A program made the position numbers and the translations under genes. Of a stretch of DNA of 64,000 nucleotides, positions 28,656 to 37,170 are shown in pieces. The stretch is taken from positions 124,001-188,000 of the forward strand of contig NZ_VJVZ01000006.1 of NCBI RefSeq assembly GCF_007097145.1. Reading direction: 5' to 3'. The first letter of the stretch is position 1; each line of letters opens with the position of its first letter. Below the pieces are notes generated by a model that saw nothing but the letters and a program-made list of their open reading frames with translations, was not told the DNA's origin and did no database searches. This DNA is from Flavobacterium zepuense (lineage in GTDB: Bacteria > Bacteroidota > Bacteroidia > Flavobacteriales > Flavobacteriaceae).

Positions 28656-29168
28656 ATGAAATTAGCTTCTAAAATTGCCATTTTATTCATGGCGGTACTT
28701 ACTACAAGTTTAGCAACAGCACAGGAAAAAAAACCTGCCAGCCCACCGGCAACTGCCACCGGTAAAATAGGCGGTGCCAATATCAGCATTAAATACAACA
28801 GCCCTTTTGTAAAAGGCCGTACCATTTGGGGCGAGCTTGTACCTTACGGTAAAGTATGGCGTGCAGGCGCTAATGATGCTACTACTTTTACAACCGATAA
28901 AGCTATTAAGGTAGAAGGTAAAGACCTGCCTGCAGGTACGTATGCGTTTTTTGTTCAACCGGAAAAAGACGGTACTGCAACGGTTATCTTTAATAAAGAA
29001 GCCAAGCAGTGGGGTTCTTACGATTATAAAGATGCACAGGATGCATTACGCGTAAAGGTTAAAACTAAAAAATCGGCTAAAATGAACGAGAGCCTTGTTT
29101 ATACAGTAAACAAAGGCGACGTTACATTAAGCTGGGAGAATTTAGATATTCCGGTAGCTATTAAATAG
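28656..29168 (+). CDS. Exported DUF2911 protein
   Basis: 170 residues with a signal peptide (MKLASKIAILFMAVLTTSLATAQ) followed by a Lys/Pro/Ala-rich stretch (EKKPASPPATATG). The core carries typical DUF2911 signatures: ISIKYNSPFVKGRTIWGELV, PYGKVWRAGANDATTF, LPAGTYAFF and VIFNKE..QWGSYDYK. Members are periplasmic or secreted Bacteroidota proteins of unknown function. Monocistronic, with a strong terminator. Confidence 0.9.
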   Translation: MKLASKIAILFMAVLTTSLATAQEKKPASPPATATGKIGGANISIKYNSPFVKGRTIWGELVPYGKVWRAGANDATTFTTDKAIKVEGKDLPAGTYAFFVQPEKDGTATVIFNKEAKQWGSYDYKDAQDALRVKVKTKKSAKMNESLVYTVNKGDVTLSWENLDIPVAIK

Positions 29169-29237
29169 ATCATTGGATTTTTAGATTGTTCGATTTTTAG
29201 ACGGTCTAAGATAATAGACGATAGTAAGCTTAAACAG

Positions 29238-29273
29238 AAAGCCGAATTTACAGATGTAGATTCGGCTTTTTTA
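29238..29273 (+). terminator. Rho-independent terminator of the DUF2911 gene
   Basis: A perfect 10-bp stem AAAGCCGAAT / ATTCGGCTTT with a further 3-bp inner stem in the loop is followed by a T-rich tail. It lies about 70 bases after the stop. Confidence 0.85.
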
Positions 29274-29291
29274 TTTAATCTTATAGATGAA

Positions 29292-30671
29292 CTAAATATC
29301 TTTAACAAGCTTTCTTGCTGCGGTTTGCACCGGGTCCCAAACGGGTGAAAATGGTGGAGCGTAGGACAGATCTAAATCAATAATATTTTGAAGTGTGAGG
29401 TTGTGGGTTATCGCTGTTGCCAAAACATCGATACGTTTTGCAGCGCCTTCTTCGCCTATAATTTGTCCGCCCAACAGCCTGCCGCTGTTTTTTTCTGCCA
29501 GTAATTTAACCGTGATTTTCTTGGCTCCCGGATAATAACGTGCGCGGGTTTTACTACTTGTGGACGCCGTAACATATTCTATCCCTAACCTGATCAGATC
29601 TTTTTCCTGAAGCCCGGTTCGTGCCACCTCATAACTGCATATCTTGCATACGGCTGTACCCACCGCACCGGGAAATGTAATGGCTTCGCCGGCAATGTTG
29701 CTGCCTGCTACCAGCCCCGTTTTATTGGCAAGAGTACCCAGTGCAATGTGCATAGGGTGCTTACTTACAAGGTTGAGTGTTTCGGTGCAATCGCCTGCTG
29801 CCCAAACATCCGGGATGTTGGTTTGCATGTGGGCGTTGGTCTTGATGGCATTTTTTACGCCGAGCTCTATTTTAGAGCCTTCTAAAAAATAGGTGTTGGG
29901 CGATGTTCCCATACCAAACACCACCATATCGGCCTCTATACGGCGCTTGTTGGTAATCACGGCGGTTACTTTATTATCGGCATTTTCTAATTCTGTAAGT
30001 TCTTCTTCAAGGTACAGGGTAACGCCAAGGTTGCGCATGGCTTCTGATATTAAAGTACCCATATCAGGATCCATTGTGTTCATAACCTGCTCGCCACGAT
30101 TAACAAGGCATACGTTTAGACCACGTATAAGCAAGGCTTCGGCCATTTCCAGCCCTATGTAACCTCCACCTAAAATAACGGCTGTTTTGGGCTTTGTATC
30201 GCGTATAAAGTTCTCAATTTTGATACCCGTTTTAAGGGTGGACACTCCAAAAACGTTAGCGGCATCATGGCCGGTAATATGTTCAGGGCAATAGGGTTTA
30301 CCCCCCGTAGCAATAAGCAGCTGCCCGTATTGCTGCCAAAATTCGGTGCCCTTTTCTTTGTCGAGCACTTTAACGCGCTTGTTATCGGTATCAACCGAAA
30401 GCACGCGGTGCATGGTGCGGACATCGATATTATAAACAGTCCTGAATTCCTCCGGGCTGCGGGCTATCAATTCTTCCGAAGTTTTTACCGTGCCGGATAT
30501 ATAATACGGTATACCGCAGGCAGAGTAGGAGGTGTAGTGTGATTTTTCGAATACAATGATTTGTCTGTTGGGCTGTACGCGGCGCACTTTTGATGCCGCC
30601 GACATTCCTGCTGCATCGCCGCCTATAATTACCAGCGCATCAGCTGCCGGTGTTGTTGTGGTTAAAGTCAT
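29292..30671 (-). CDS. FAD-dependent pyridine nucleotide-disulfide oxidoreductase (CoA-disulfide reductase / NADH oxidase-like)
   Basis: 459 residues from ATG 30671 (MTLTTTTPAADALVIIGG); starts further upstream would extend into the antiporter gene. The N-terminal FAD motif is IIGGDAAGMSAAS, a single redox Cys lies in SYSACGIPYYISG (one Cys, as in CoA-disulfide reductase and NADH oxidase), and the NAD motif is VILGGGYIGLEMAEALL. The FAD-binding ATG and GD motifs are LLIATGGKPY and VWAAGDC, followed by the C-terminal dimerisation domain. It probably maintains CoA or low-molecular-weight thiols; the exact substrate is unresolved. Its start overlaps the antiporter stop by 32 bases, which implies co-transcription. 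Confidence 0.88.
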   Translation of the reverse strand: MTLTTTTPAADALVIIGGDAAGMSAASKVRRVQPNRQIIVFEKSHYTSYSACGIPYYISGTVKTSEELIARSPEEFRTVYNIDVRTMHRVLSVDTDNKRVKVLDKEKGTEFWQQYGQLLIATGGKPYCPEHITGHDAANVFGVSTLKTGIKIENFIRDTKPKTAVILGGGYIGLEMAEALLIRGLNVCLVNRGEQVMNTMDPDMGTLISEAMRNLGVTLYLEEELTELENADNKVTAVITNKRRIEADMVVFGMGTSPNTYFLEGSKIELGVKNAIKTNAHMQTNIPDVWAAGDCTETLNLVSKHPMHIALGTLANKTGLVAGSNIAGEAITFPGAVGTAVCKICSYEVARTGLQEKDLIRLGIEYVTASTSSKTRARYYPGAKKITVKLLAEKNSGRLLGGQIIGEEGAAKRIDVLATAITHNLTLQNIIDLDLSYAPPFSPVWDPVQTAARKLVKDI

Positions 30672-31914
30672 ATTTTTTGATTCGTTTTTGCACAAACCGC
30701 GCCGTAATACCATGTATTAAAACCGAAAAGAATATGGTGGCCGTTGTTATTGCAATAAGTTTTTCGGTTTGGGCAAACTGCGCCGCTGTGAGGGCATACG
30801 CCAGATAATACAACGACCCGATACCGCGCATGCCGTAAAACGAAAGTACGAATTTTTGGAATGGGTTGAGCTCTGTTTTTACAAGTGCTATATAACCTGT
30901 TGCAGGCCGTACAATTATTACCATAAGCAGCGATACAGCAAGTATCTCAACATCAAATAGTATCTCATAATTTACGGCGATAAAAAAGCCTATGGTTATA
31001 AATATTACCGCTACGGCAAAACTCTCCAGTTCTTCGTTAAAATCATGCAGGTCGAGCATGTGGTGCTGGTGCTTTTCGTAATTGCTGAACATGCACGCTG
31101 CGAAAAATACTGCAAGGAAACCGTAGCCACCAAAATATTCGGTAATAGTGTACGGCAGTAATATAAGGGCAACGGAGAGTATCCCACGGCTTATCCTGCT
31201 CAATTTGTCGTCTTTTTCACTAAGAGAGAATATAAGCTTGTACAAGCCCCAGCCGGTTAGCAAACCTATGCCTACGCCAATGGTAATTTTGATAACAAAC
31301 TCATGCAGAAACCATTCGCCTATCCAGTTTTCATAATCCAGGCCTTTTTGGGCAGCAAATATGGCAAAATACGTAAACGGAAATGCCAGCCCATCGTTAA
31401 TACCTGCTTCTGCCGTAAGGCCCAGCTTGCTTTTAGAGCGGTCTTCCTGCCCAGGTTCAGATGTTTGAAGTTCTGATGCTAAAACCGGGTCGGTTGGTGC
31501 AATAAGGGCACCAAATAGCATTGCGGTAGCAGGGGCAAGCCCAATGATCCACCAGCCTAAAAAACTTGCCGCAACTATGGTTAGGGGCATGGTAATAGCC
31601 AACAGCCGCACGGCGTTTTTCCAGGTGTTCCATTTAAACGGGTCTTTTATGCGGAGGCCTGTATTTACAAGTGCTATAAGGATAACAAACTCTGTTATAT
31701 GCTTCACTTCCTCAAGATGGTCAAGCGGTTCAATATTATTTTGGCTGCACACAAAAAAGGCTATTGTTCCTAATACCAGATATATTATGGGTGGCGATAA
31801 ATACTTTTTTTGAAGCACCACTGGCACTATTGCTGCCAGCAACGCTACAAATCCGCCCAAAAGCAGTAAAAAGGTATAGGGTTCTATTTCTAAATATCCA
31901 TGGTTGTGTTGCAT
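30640..31914 (-). CDS. Cation:proton antiporter (CPA1, NhaP-like)
   Basis: 424 residues with about 12 hydrophobic helices from residue 12 on; inner membrane. LFGALIAPTDPVLASEL carries the conserved ion-binding region and LGLTAEAGINDGLAFPFTYF the paired acidic site (ND), both typical of CPA1 Na+/H+ or K+/H+ exchangers. The end is a short charged tail. It is probably co-transcribed with the downstream flavoprotein gene (32-base overlap). A terminator hairpin separates it from the upstream PH-domain gene. Confidence 0.92.
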   Translation of the reverse strand: MQHNHGYLEIEPYTFLLLLGGFVALLAAIVPVVLQKKYLSPPIIYLVLGTIAFFVCSQNNIEPLDHLEEVKHITEFVILIALVNTGLRIKDPFKWNTWKNAVRLLAITMPLTIVAASFLGWWIIGLAPATAMLFGALIAPTDPVLASELQTSEPGQEDRSKSKLGLTAEAGINDGLAFPFTYFAIFAAQKGLDYENWIGEWFLHEFVIKITIGVGIGLLTGWGLYKLIFSLSEKDDKLSRISRGILSVALILLPYTITEYFGGYGFLAVFFAACMFSNYEKHQHHMLDLHDFNEELESFAVAVIFITIGFFIAVNYEILFDVEILAVSLLMVIIVRPATGYIALVKTELNPFQKFVLSFYGMRGIGSLYYLAYALTAAQFAQTEKLIAITTATIFFSVLIHGITARFVQKRIKKYDFNHNNTGS

Positions 31915-31920
31915 AATGTA

Positions 31921-31954
31921 AATAAAAAAGCCAAAGCATGTTACTGCTTTGGCT
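31921..31954 (-). terminator. Rho-independent terminator of the PH-domain gene
   Basis: On the minus strand a 10-bp stem AGCCAAAGCA / TGCTTTGGCT is followed by a run of six T residues. It lies between the stop of the PH-domain gene and the start of the antiporter gene. Confidence 0.85.
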
Positions 31955-31982
31955 AAATAGTATAATTAAATTGCTTTGGTTT

Positions 31983-32360
31983 TTAGCCTAAAATGTGCTG
32001 CCCCAATATTTGGTACACCTCATTAATGTTATTGTCTTTGCCAAATTGCTTTTTAATAGGCATGGCCTCGCCGCGCACCCATATTTTAAGTTCGGCATCC
32101 AGGTCCATAAGGCCGGCGCTCTCTTTGCTGAATTTTATAATGCTGGCATACGGTATAGAAAGGTAATCAACCTTACTGCCTGTAAGGCCTTGTTTATCAA
32201 CAAGGATGAGCCTTTTGTTAGTAAACACAAACATATCGCGAATAAGCTTAAATGCTTTTTCTATATGCTCGCCGTTAACCAGGATGGGCTTGTACTCTTC
32301 GGTAATTTTTTCTACAGACACTTCAGATGCGTGCCCCATAATGGCATTAAATAGTCCCAT
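31983..32360 (-). CDS. Bacterial PH-domain protein
   Basis: 125 residues with no signal peptide. The pattern MFVFTNKRLILVDKQGLTGS, then KVDYLSIPYASIIKFSKE and LDAELKIWVRG, matches the short bacterial pleckstrin-homology fold (bPH/YdjZ-like), which forms oligomeric rings in solved members. The cellular role is unknown. Monocistronic with its own terminator. Confidence 0.85.
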   Translation of the reverse strand: MGLFNAIMGHASEVSVEKITEEYKPILVNGEHIEKAFKLIRDMFVFTNKRLILVDKQGLTGSKVDYLSIPYASIIKFSKESAGLMDLDAELKIWVRGEAMPIKKQFGKDNNINEVYQILGQHILG

Positions 32361-32555
32361 AATTGCTCTTGATATTTAAGGTTATTAAAAGTAAAACGTT
32401 ATTTTTTGGTGGTCAAATTTACGTTTTATTTTTAAGTGTAATTTATGATTTAGCCAACATATTCATATCAATTACTATAATATTCCCAAATTGATTATAA
32501 AATTTAACAGTTCACAATAATATTCATTAATTTCATCCAACTAAAATTTACAACT

Positions 32556-33413
32556 ATGAAATGGGGAGGCAGAAGACAAAGCGATAACCTTGATGACCGC
32601 CGTGGTGTATCGGGTGGGCAGGTGGCTGTAGGCGGTGGTGTAATAGGTGTTATTATACTGCTAATCAATATGTTTATGGGCGGCAATAACAGCGGCGTTA
32701 TGAACACGATACAAGAGCAGTTGCAAGCCGAACAAGGCCAGCAAACACCCGTAGAACTAAGTGATCGCGATAAAGAAATGGGCCAGTTTGTTAATGCAGT
32801 ACTGGTTGATACCGAGGACGTTTGGGCTAAGGTGTTTACCGAAATGGGCGATACCTACCAAGAGCCTAAACTGGTGCTTTTTAGGGATGCTGTGCAAACT
32901 GCCTGTGGCGGAGCTTCTTCAGCATCAGGGCCTTTCTATTGCCCATTGGATAAGAAGGTGTACATGGACTTGGCTTTTTTTGATGAACTGCAATCGCGCT
33001 ACGGCGCCAAGGGCGGCGACTTTGCCATTGCTTATGTTATAGCACATGAGATAGGCCACCACGTGCAAACGCTATTGGGAACATCGGATAAAGTGCGCCA
33101 GATGCAGCAGCAAACCAATGAGGCCGGTGCTAATAAACTTAGTGTTGCCCTGGAGCTGCAAGCCGACTTTTATGCCGGGGTTTGGGCGCATTACGATCAG
33201 GAAATGAACAAAATACTGGAGGAAGGCGATATAGATGAGGCACTTAGCGCTGCCAATGCAGTGGGCGATGATGCCATACAAAAACGCTCTCAGGGCCATG
33301 TAGTGCCCGACTCTTTTACGCACGGTACATCGCAACAGCGTATGTATTGGTTTAAAAAAGGGTTTGAAACAGGCGACATGAACCAGGGCGATACCTTTGC
33401 AGAAATTAAATAA
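32556..33413 (+). CDS. YpfJ-type neutral zinc metallopeptidase
   Basis: 285 residues. The start MKWGGRRQSDNLDDRRG is typical of the family, followed by one transmembrane helix (about 30-46, VIGVIILLINMFMGG), so the rest probably faces the periplasm. The zinc motif is YVIAHEIGHHVQ (near 160), the third ligand probably lies in ELQADFYAGVWAH, and a GTSQQRMYWFKKGFETGD block closes the fold. Substrates are unknown. Monocistronic. Confidence 0.92.
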   Translation: MKWGGRRQSDNLDDRRGVSGGQVAVGGGVIGVIILLINMFMGGNNSGVMNTIQEQLQAEQGQQTPVELSDRDKEMGQFVNAVLVDTEDVWAKVFTEMGDTYQEPKLVLFRDAVQTACGGASSASGPFYCPLDKKVYMDLAFFDELQSRYGAKGGDFAIAYVIAHEIGHHVQTLLGTSDKVRQMQQQTNEAGANKLSVALELQADFYAGVWAHYDQEMNKILEEGDIDEALSAANAVGDDAIQKRSQGHVVPDSFTHGTSQQRMYWFKKGFETGDMNQGDTFAEIK

Positions 33414-33879
33414 TTTCTTACAGAATTATCCCTGATGTATATAAATTTTACACCTTTTTTTGTATTTCGCTTTTGAGTGAAGTCGATATCAGATTAATCT
33501 TGAAAAACAGTCGATTACATTTTGATATTTCACTTTCGGATTTTGGATTCGCGACAAATGATATTGTTTTACGATAAAACGTAAAATTTAATGAAAGTAA
33601 GGCTATATCAATTTAGCATAGGGGAATTTAGATCTTAATATTGAGTATTTAGGCCTCAATGAAAATTCAATTTTTACTTTACTGCAAGAACGGGTTCAGT
33701 ACTGTATGTTAAAAGCTGTTGTAACTTTGCAGCGGGGAAAGAGAAATGATTTTAAGATTTAGGAATGCAGATTTAAGATTTCACTCAAACCTGATTTAAA
33801 AAATGGAACGCGGATGAACTGATTTAATTACTCTGATTAAAATTGCTACATTAAACAATTATCACATTAAAAAATTGGA
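33414..33879. other. 466-base gap without recognisable gene
   Basis: AT-rich. I find only very short frames and no tRNA-like or riboswitch-like fold. The right part (about 33760-33850, with AACGCGGATGAACTGATTTA) looks like a worn dispersed repeat of the ACGCGGAT...GATT type known from flavobacterial intergenic regions. Confidence 0.4.
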
Positions 33880-34110
33880 TTAATTATTCTTCTGGGCATT
33901 CATTAATTGCCACTGGTCATTAAGGTATTTTACTTTATGAACTTCTTTCATAATGAGTTCGCGCTCCTCTTCGTAGTAATCAGGATCGGATGAAGCGTGC
34001 TGATCGTGTTCCTGAGCACGCTCTAAAAGATCGTCCATTACGGGTTGCAATTTATCTTTAACCATTTGAGGCATAGCATTAAAAAGTTCTTTTAATTCAG
34101 TATATAACAT
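33880..34110 (-). CDS. Small acidic helical protein of unknown function
   Basis: 76 residues (MLYTELKELFNAMPQMVKDK...). Strongly charged and predicted helical, with a central acidic stretch (SSDPDYYEEERE) and no Cys, signal peptide or membrane helix. Codon use and the Met start look genuine, and no larger frame overlaps on the other strand. No family recognised. It stands alone between two non-coding stretches. Confidence 0.6.
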   Translation of the reverse strand: MLYTELKELFNAMPQMVKDKLQPVMDDLLERAQEHDQHASSDPDYYEEERELIMKEVHKVKYLNDQWQLMNAQKNN

Positions 34111-34280
34111 GGCTTATAATATTTTAATAGATCCCTAATGCGGGAATATAATGGTAACTTAAAGGTACGCAATTTTGATGAGATGGGCAATGAAGATAAT
34201 TGAGATTATAAATATAATATCACAAAATACCCAAAATGTTAATTGCGGAAAATCCGTAATTAAGTCTATTTTAAGTTCAT

Positions 34281-34288
34281 TACATTTG
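34281..34288 (+). promoter_or_regulatory. -7 promoter element of the Cys-rich lipoprotein gene
   Basis: TACATTTG (TAnnTTTG) lies 50 bases before the ATG. It would serve the lipoprotein gene and the small membrane protein gene behind it. Confidence 0.4.
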
Positions 34289-34338
34289 CGCCACAACAAA
34301 TAAAAAATTATTTACAATAAATTTTAACCATTTTTTTT

Positions 34339-35007
34339 ATGAAAAAACAGATTCTTAAGTTTGGTATTTTGGTAACATTGTTAGCATCATTTGTAAGTTG
34401 TAGCGACAACGATGAGATTATGACTACTTCTACTTCTTCAAATGTTTCTACTGACAATGTTTCAATGACTGCCAAAATGAGCAGCACTACACGTGACCAG
34501 ATTTTAAAAGATAAAGACTTTAACAATTTCGTTACAGAAACGTATGATTTTAATGAGAAAATTTTAGACCATAAGGCTTACAACCAGATTTACAATACTA
34601 TAAAAAGCACTGGAAAAATAACTCCACAACAAGAGATTGACATCACTAAAGCACTGGGATTAAATTCATTTAGTCAATACACCACATATTTAAATACTCA
34701 AGCTTTAAGGGTTGCAAATCTTGAAAAAAACTATGGCTTTCAATCTCAATTGACAAATGAAGAGCGTATTGAAGTAATTGAGATTACCTTGGATAACCAT
34801 ATTCCGATTACAACAAACGGAGGTTGCGCACAACAATTGCGCGGCTGTAGAAGAGCTGCTAGTGCCTGGATGGCATCTGCCCATGTTGCTTGTTTGATGG
34901 CTGACCTTTCAGTAGTTGGTGGTATTATTTGTCACGGAGCAGCATTATATTTGGGAGACTCATTAAACGAACAATGTTTGGGTGATTACGCGGCATGCAT
35001 CAAATAA
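34339..35007 (+). CDS. Lipoprotein precursor with Cys-rich hydrophobic C-terminal peptide (putative bacteriocin-like)
   Basis: 222 residues. A lipoprotein signal ends at C21 (LASFVSCSDNDE). Residues 22-160 are a polar, mostly helical region. At 161-162 a Gly-Gly precedes a 60-residue tail with six Cys (163, 170, 185, 198, 213, 220) and hydrophobic Ala/Gly-rich segments (AASAWMASAHVACLMADL, VVGGIICHGAALYLG). A polar leader followed by a disulfide-capable hydrophobic tail recalls precursors of SdpC-like or halocin-C8-like toxins, but I can show no homology. The adjacent small membrane protein could be its immunity partner. The region is more AT-rich than its neighbours. A plain lipoprotein of unknown role is the alternative. 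Confidence 0.8.
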   Translation: MKKQILKFGILVTLLASFVSCSDNDEIMTTSTSSNVSTDNVSMTAKMSSTTRDQILKDKDFNNFVTETYDFNEKILDHKAYNQIYNTIKSTGKITPQQEIDITKALGLNSFSQYTTYLNTQALRVANLEKNYGFQSQLTNEERIEVIEITLDNHIPITTNGGCAQQLRGCRRAASAWMASAHVACLMADLSVVGGIICHGAALYLGDSLNEQCLGDYAACIK

Positions 35008-35012
35008 TTTTT

Positions 35013-35294
35013 ATGGCAACATTACAAAAAAATAGAATAAAATTAATAAGTTTTGCAATTGTTGGAATCACTTCAGCAGCGTTTTTGTTACGACGAAAAT
35101 GGGATAATATTCCAGAAGTTTATAATGTATCTTTTTACATATTAGTGTTGTTGGCATTGTCAGCGTTAGTAGTTCTAAAAATAAAAAAAGATAAACAACA
35201 GGGTCAATTCGAATTTAAAAAACAAGGAATATCTATTATATTTATTGTTGGTACAATAATTTATTTTATCGTACAAGAATTTAAGAGTTTATAA
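35013..35294 (+). CDS. Small three-helix membrane protein (candidate immunity protein)
   Basis: 93 residues from ATG 35013, five bases after the lipoprotein stop (an ATG at 34995 would overlap it). Three hydrophobic segments at about 10-27, 40-56 and 72-88 are separated by Lys/Arg-rich loops (KIKKDKQQGQFEFKKQG). No family recognised. Size, topology and tight coupling to the Cys-rich precursor gene fit an immunity protein, but this is inference from context only. A strong terminator follows, closing a two-gene operon. Confidence 0.7.
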   Translation: MATLQKNRIKLISFAIVGITSAAFLLRRKWDNIPEVYNVSFYILVLLALSALVVLKIKKDKQQGQFEFKKQGISIIFIVGTIIYFIVQEFKSL

Positions 35295-35317
35295 TCTGTT
35301 TAAAGAAGTAAAATATG

Positions 35318-35352
35318 ATGCCCTTATCGAAAAGATAAGGGCATTTTGTTTT
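35318..35352 (+). terminator. Rho-independent terminator of the lipoprotein / membrane protein pair
   Basis: A perfect 11-bp stem ATGCCCTTATC / GATAAGGGCAT with a GAAAA loop is followed by TTTGTTTT, 23 bases after the stop. In the remaining gap to 35583 there is a tandem duplication of TTTCTACAGCTTTTC (about 35400-35430) and no convincing gene. Confidence 0.9.
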
Positions 35353-35583
35353 AAGGTAAAAGGGAGGTAATTGAAACAAATTTTCACCCAATTATTTTAT
35401 TTCTTTCTACAGCTTTTCTTTCTACAGCTTTCCTTGTGTCGCTTAGCAATGGTATTTCATTGCACGTAACCCTGCTTTTCAAAAAACTATCTCGTTTGAA
35501 GAACTGTCTTACGTTGACAGAAATTTTTGCAATAAATATTCCACCCCGCTGGAACTCAATCTTAAATCTACTATCTGAAATGG

Positions 35584-37119
35584 CTACCCCAACCATCCTT
35601 CCCTGTCAAGGCTTCTATATTGTATGGCTTCGCTAATGTGCTGCGGCCCTACGTTATCAGACGCATCAAGGTCGGCAATAGTGCGGCTCACTTTCAGGAT
35701 ACGGTCATACGCACGCGCCGAAAGATTAAGGCGTTCCATAGCAGTTTTAAGCAATAAGAGCGAAGCTTCGTCCAACTGGCAGTATTCACGTATTTGCTTG
35801 CTGCTCATCTGGGCGTTGTAATGCACGTTGTCAAACTGCTCAAAACGGGCGGTTTGTATCTCGCGGGCATGGGTAACGCGTTCGCGGATCTCAACGCTGC
35901 TTTCGGCTTTTCGATTATCCGAAAGCTTCTCAAAAGGTACAGGCGTAACCTCAATATGTATGTCGATACGGTCCAGTAGCGGACCCGATATCTTACTTAA
36001 ATAACGTTGCATTTCGTGCGGCGACGAGCTAACCGGCGCATCAGGGTCGTTAAAATAACCGCCGGGGCTTGGGTTCATACTCGCCACAAGCATAAAGCTC
36101 GATGGATACGTAATAGTGAATTTAGCACGGCTAATAGTAACCTCGCGGTCTTCCAGCGGTTGGCGCATAACCTCCAGTACATCGCGTTTAAACTCCGGCA
36201 ACTCATCTAAAAATAAAACGCCGTTATGTGCCATGCTTATTTCGCCGGGCTGCGGATAGCTGCCACCGCCTACAAGTGCTACATTGCTGATAGTGTGGTG
36301 CGGACTCCTAAATGGCCTTTGGTTCATTAGCCCTACGTTCTTTAACTTGCCGCCAACACTGTGTATTTTGGTGGTTTCTAATGCCTCGCGCAGTGTCATG
36401 GGCGGCAGTATGCTTGGCAAACGCTTGGCCAGCATGGTTTTACCGGCACCGGGTGGGCCTATTAATATAATGTTGTGCCCACCTGCCGCTGCAATTTCCA
36501 TACAGCGCTTAATCGACTCTTGGCCTTTTACGTCGCTAAAGTCAAATTCCGGGAAATCAAGTGTTTTATAAAACTCCTCGCGGGTGTTTATTATGGTAGG
36601 TTCCAGCGTACTGCGGCCTTCAAAAAAATCAATTATTTCCTTTACATTTTCCAAGCCGTAGCAGTCAAGCCCGGCCACAATAGCAGCTTCCTTAACGTTT
36701 TCCTTTGGTAAAAAGAACCCTTTAAAGCCTTCTTCCTTTGCCTTAATGGCGATAGGCAATACGCCTTTTATGGGTTGCAGGCTGCCATCTAAAGACAGTT
36801 CACCCATAATGATATACTTGTCAACCTCGTCGGCCTTAATTTGCCCCGAAGCCACAAGGATGCCCATGGCAAGGGTAAGGTCGTAAGCGGCACCTTCTTT
36901 ACGCAAATCGGCAGGCGCCATGTTAATGGTAATTTTTTTTCCGGGAAGCTGGTAGCCATTGTTTTTAAGCGCGGCCGCAATACGGTAGCTGCTTTCTTTT
37001 ATAGCGCTGTCGGGCAGGCCCACAAGGTGGTAGCCCACGCCCTTATCAATATTAACTTCTACAGTAATGGTAGTGGCCTCTACGCCAAACACGGCGCTCC
37101 CGAAAACTTTAATCAGCAT
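35584..37119 (-). CDS. comM: YifB/ComM family Mg-chelatase-like AAA ATPase
   Basis: 511 residues, full length for the family. An N-terminal Lon-protease-like (ChlI) domain (about 1-170) is followed by the AAA+ core with Walker A GPPGAGKTMLAKRL, Walker B VLFLDELPEF, and the C-terminal Mg-chelatase domain (YDRILKVSRTIADLDAS). In naturally competent bacteria ComM is a hexameric helicase that promotes branch migration during DNA uptake. It is probably the last gene of the leftward run starting with the methyltransferase at 41.3 kb, 51 bases after the thioredoxin-like gene. Confidence 0.95.
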   Translation of the reverse strand: MLIKVFGSAVFGVEATTITVEVNIDKGVGYHLVGLPDSAIKESSYRIAAALKNNGYQLPGKKITINMAPADLRKEGAAYDLTLAMGILVASGQIKADEVDKYIIMGELSLDGSLQPIKGVLPIAIKAKEEGFKGFFLPKENVKEAAIVAGLDCYGLENVKEIIDFFEGRSTLEPTIINTREEFYKTLDFPEFDFSDVKGQESIKRCMEIAAAGGHNIILIGPPGAGKTMLAKRLPSILPPMTLREALETTKIHSVGGKLKNVGLMNQRPFRSPHHTISNVALVGGGSYPQPGEISMAHNGVLFLDELPEFKRDVLEVMRQPLEDREVTISRAKFTITYPSSFMLVASMNPSPGGYFNDPDAPVSSSPHEMQRYLSKISGPLLDRIDIHIEVTPVPFEKLSDNRKAESSVEIRERVTHAREIQTARFEQFDNVHYNAQMSSKQIREYCQLDEASLLLLKTAMERLNLSARAYDRILKVSRTIADLDASDNVGPQHISEAIQYRSLDREGWLG

Positions 37120-37170
37120 ATAGTAATTTTAAGGAGTCGAAAATACTAAAATTTATCGCATTAGCGTAAA

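Noticed and set aside
29169..29232. TTAGATTGTT-rich stretch before the DUF2911 terminator as a repeat array
   Set aside because: Too short and irregular to support an array; it is probably a worn intergenic repeat.
34339..35007. Calling the Cys-rich lipoprotein a halocin C8 or SdpC homolog
   Set aside because: Only the general layout and Cys/Gly-rich tail agree. Cys spacing and sequence do not match well enough by eye to claim homology.
35384..35596. 70-codon frame on the minus strand overlapping the end of comM
   Set aside because: No signal peptide, domain or homology pattern. It contains a short tandem repeat that encodes KAVERKAVER, so it looks like chance coding of repeated DNA.
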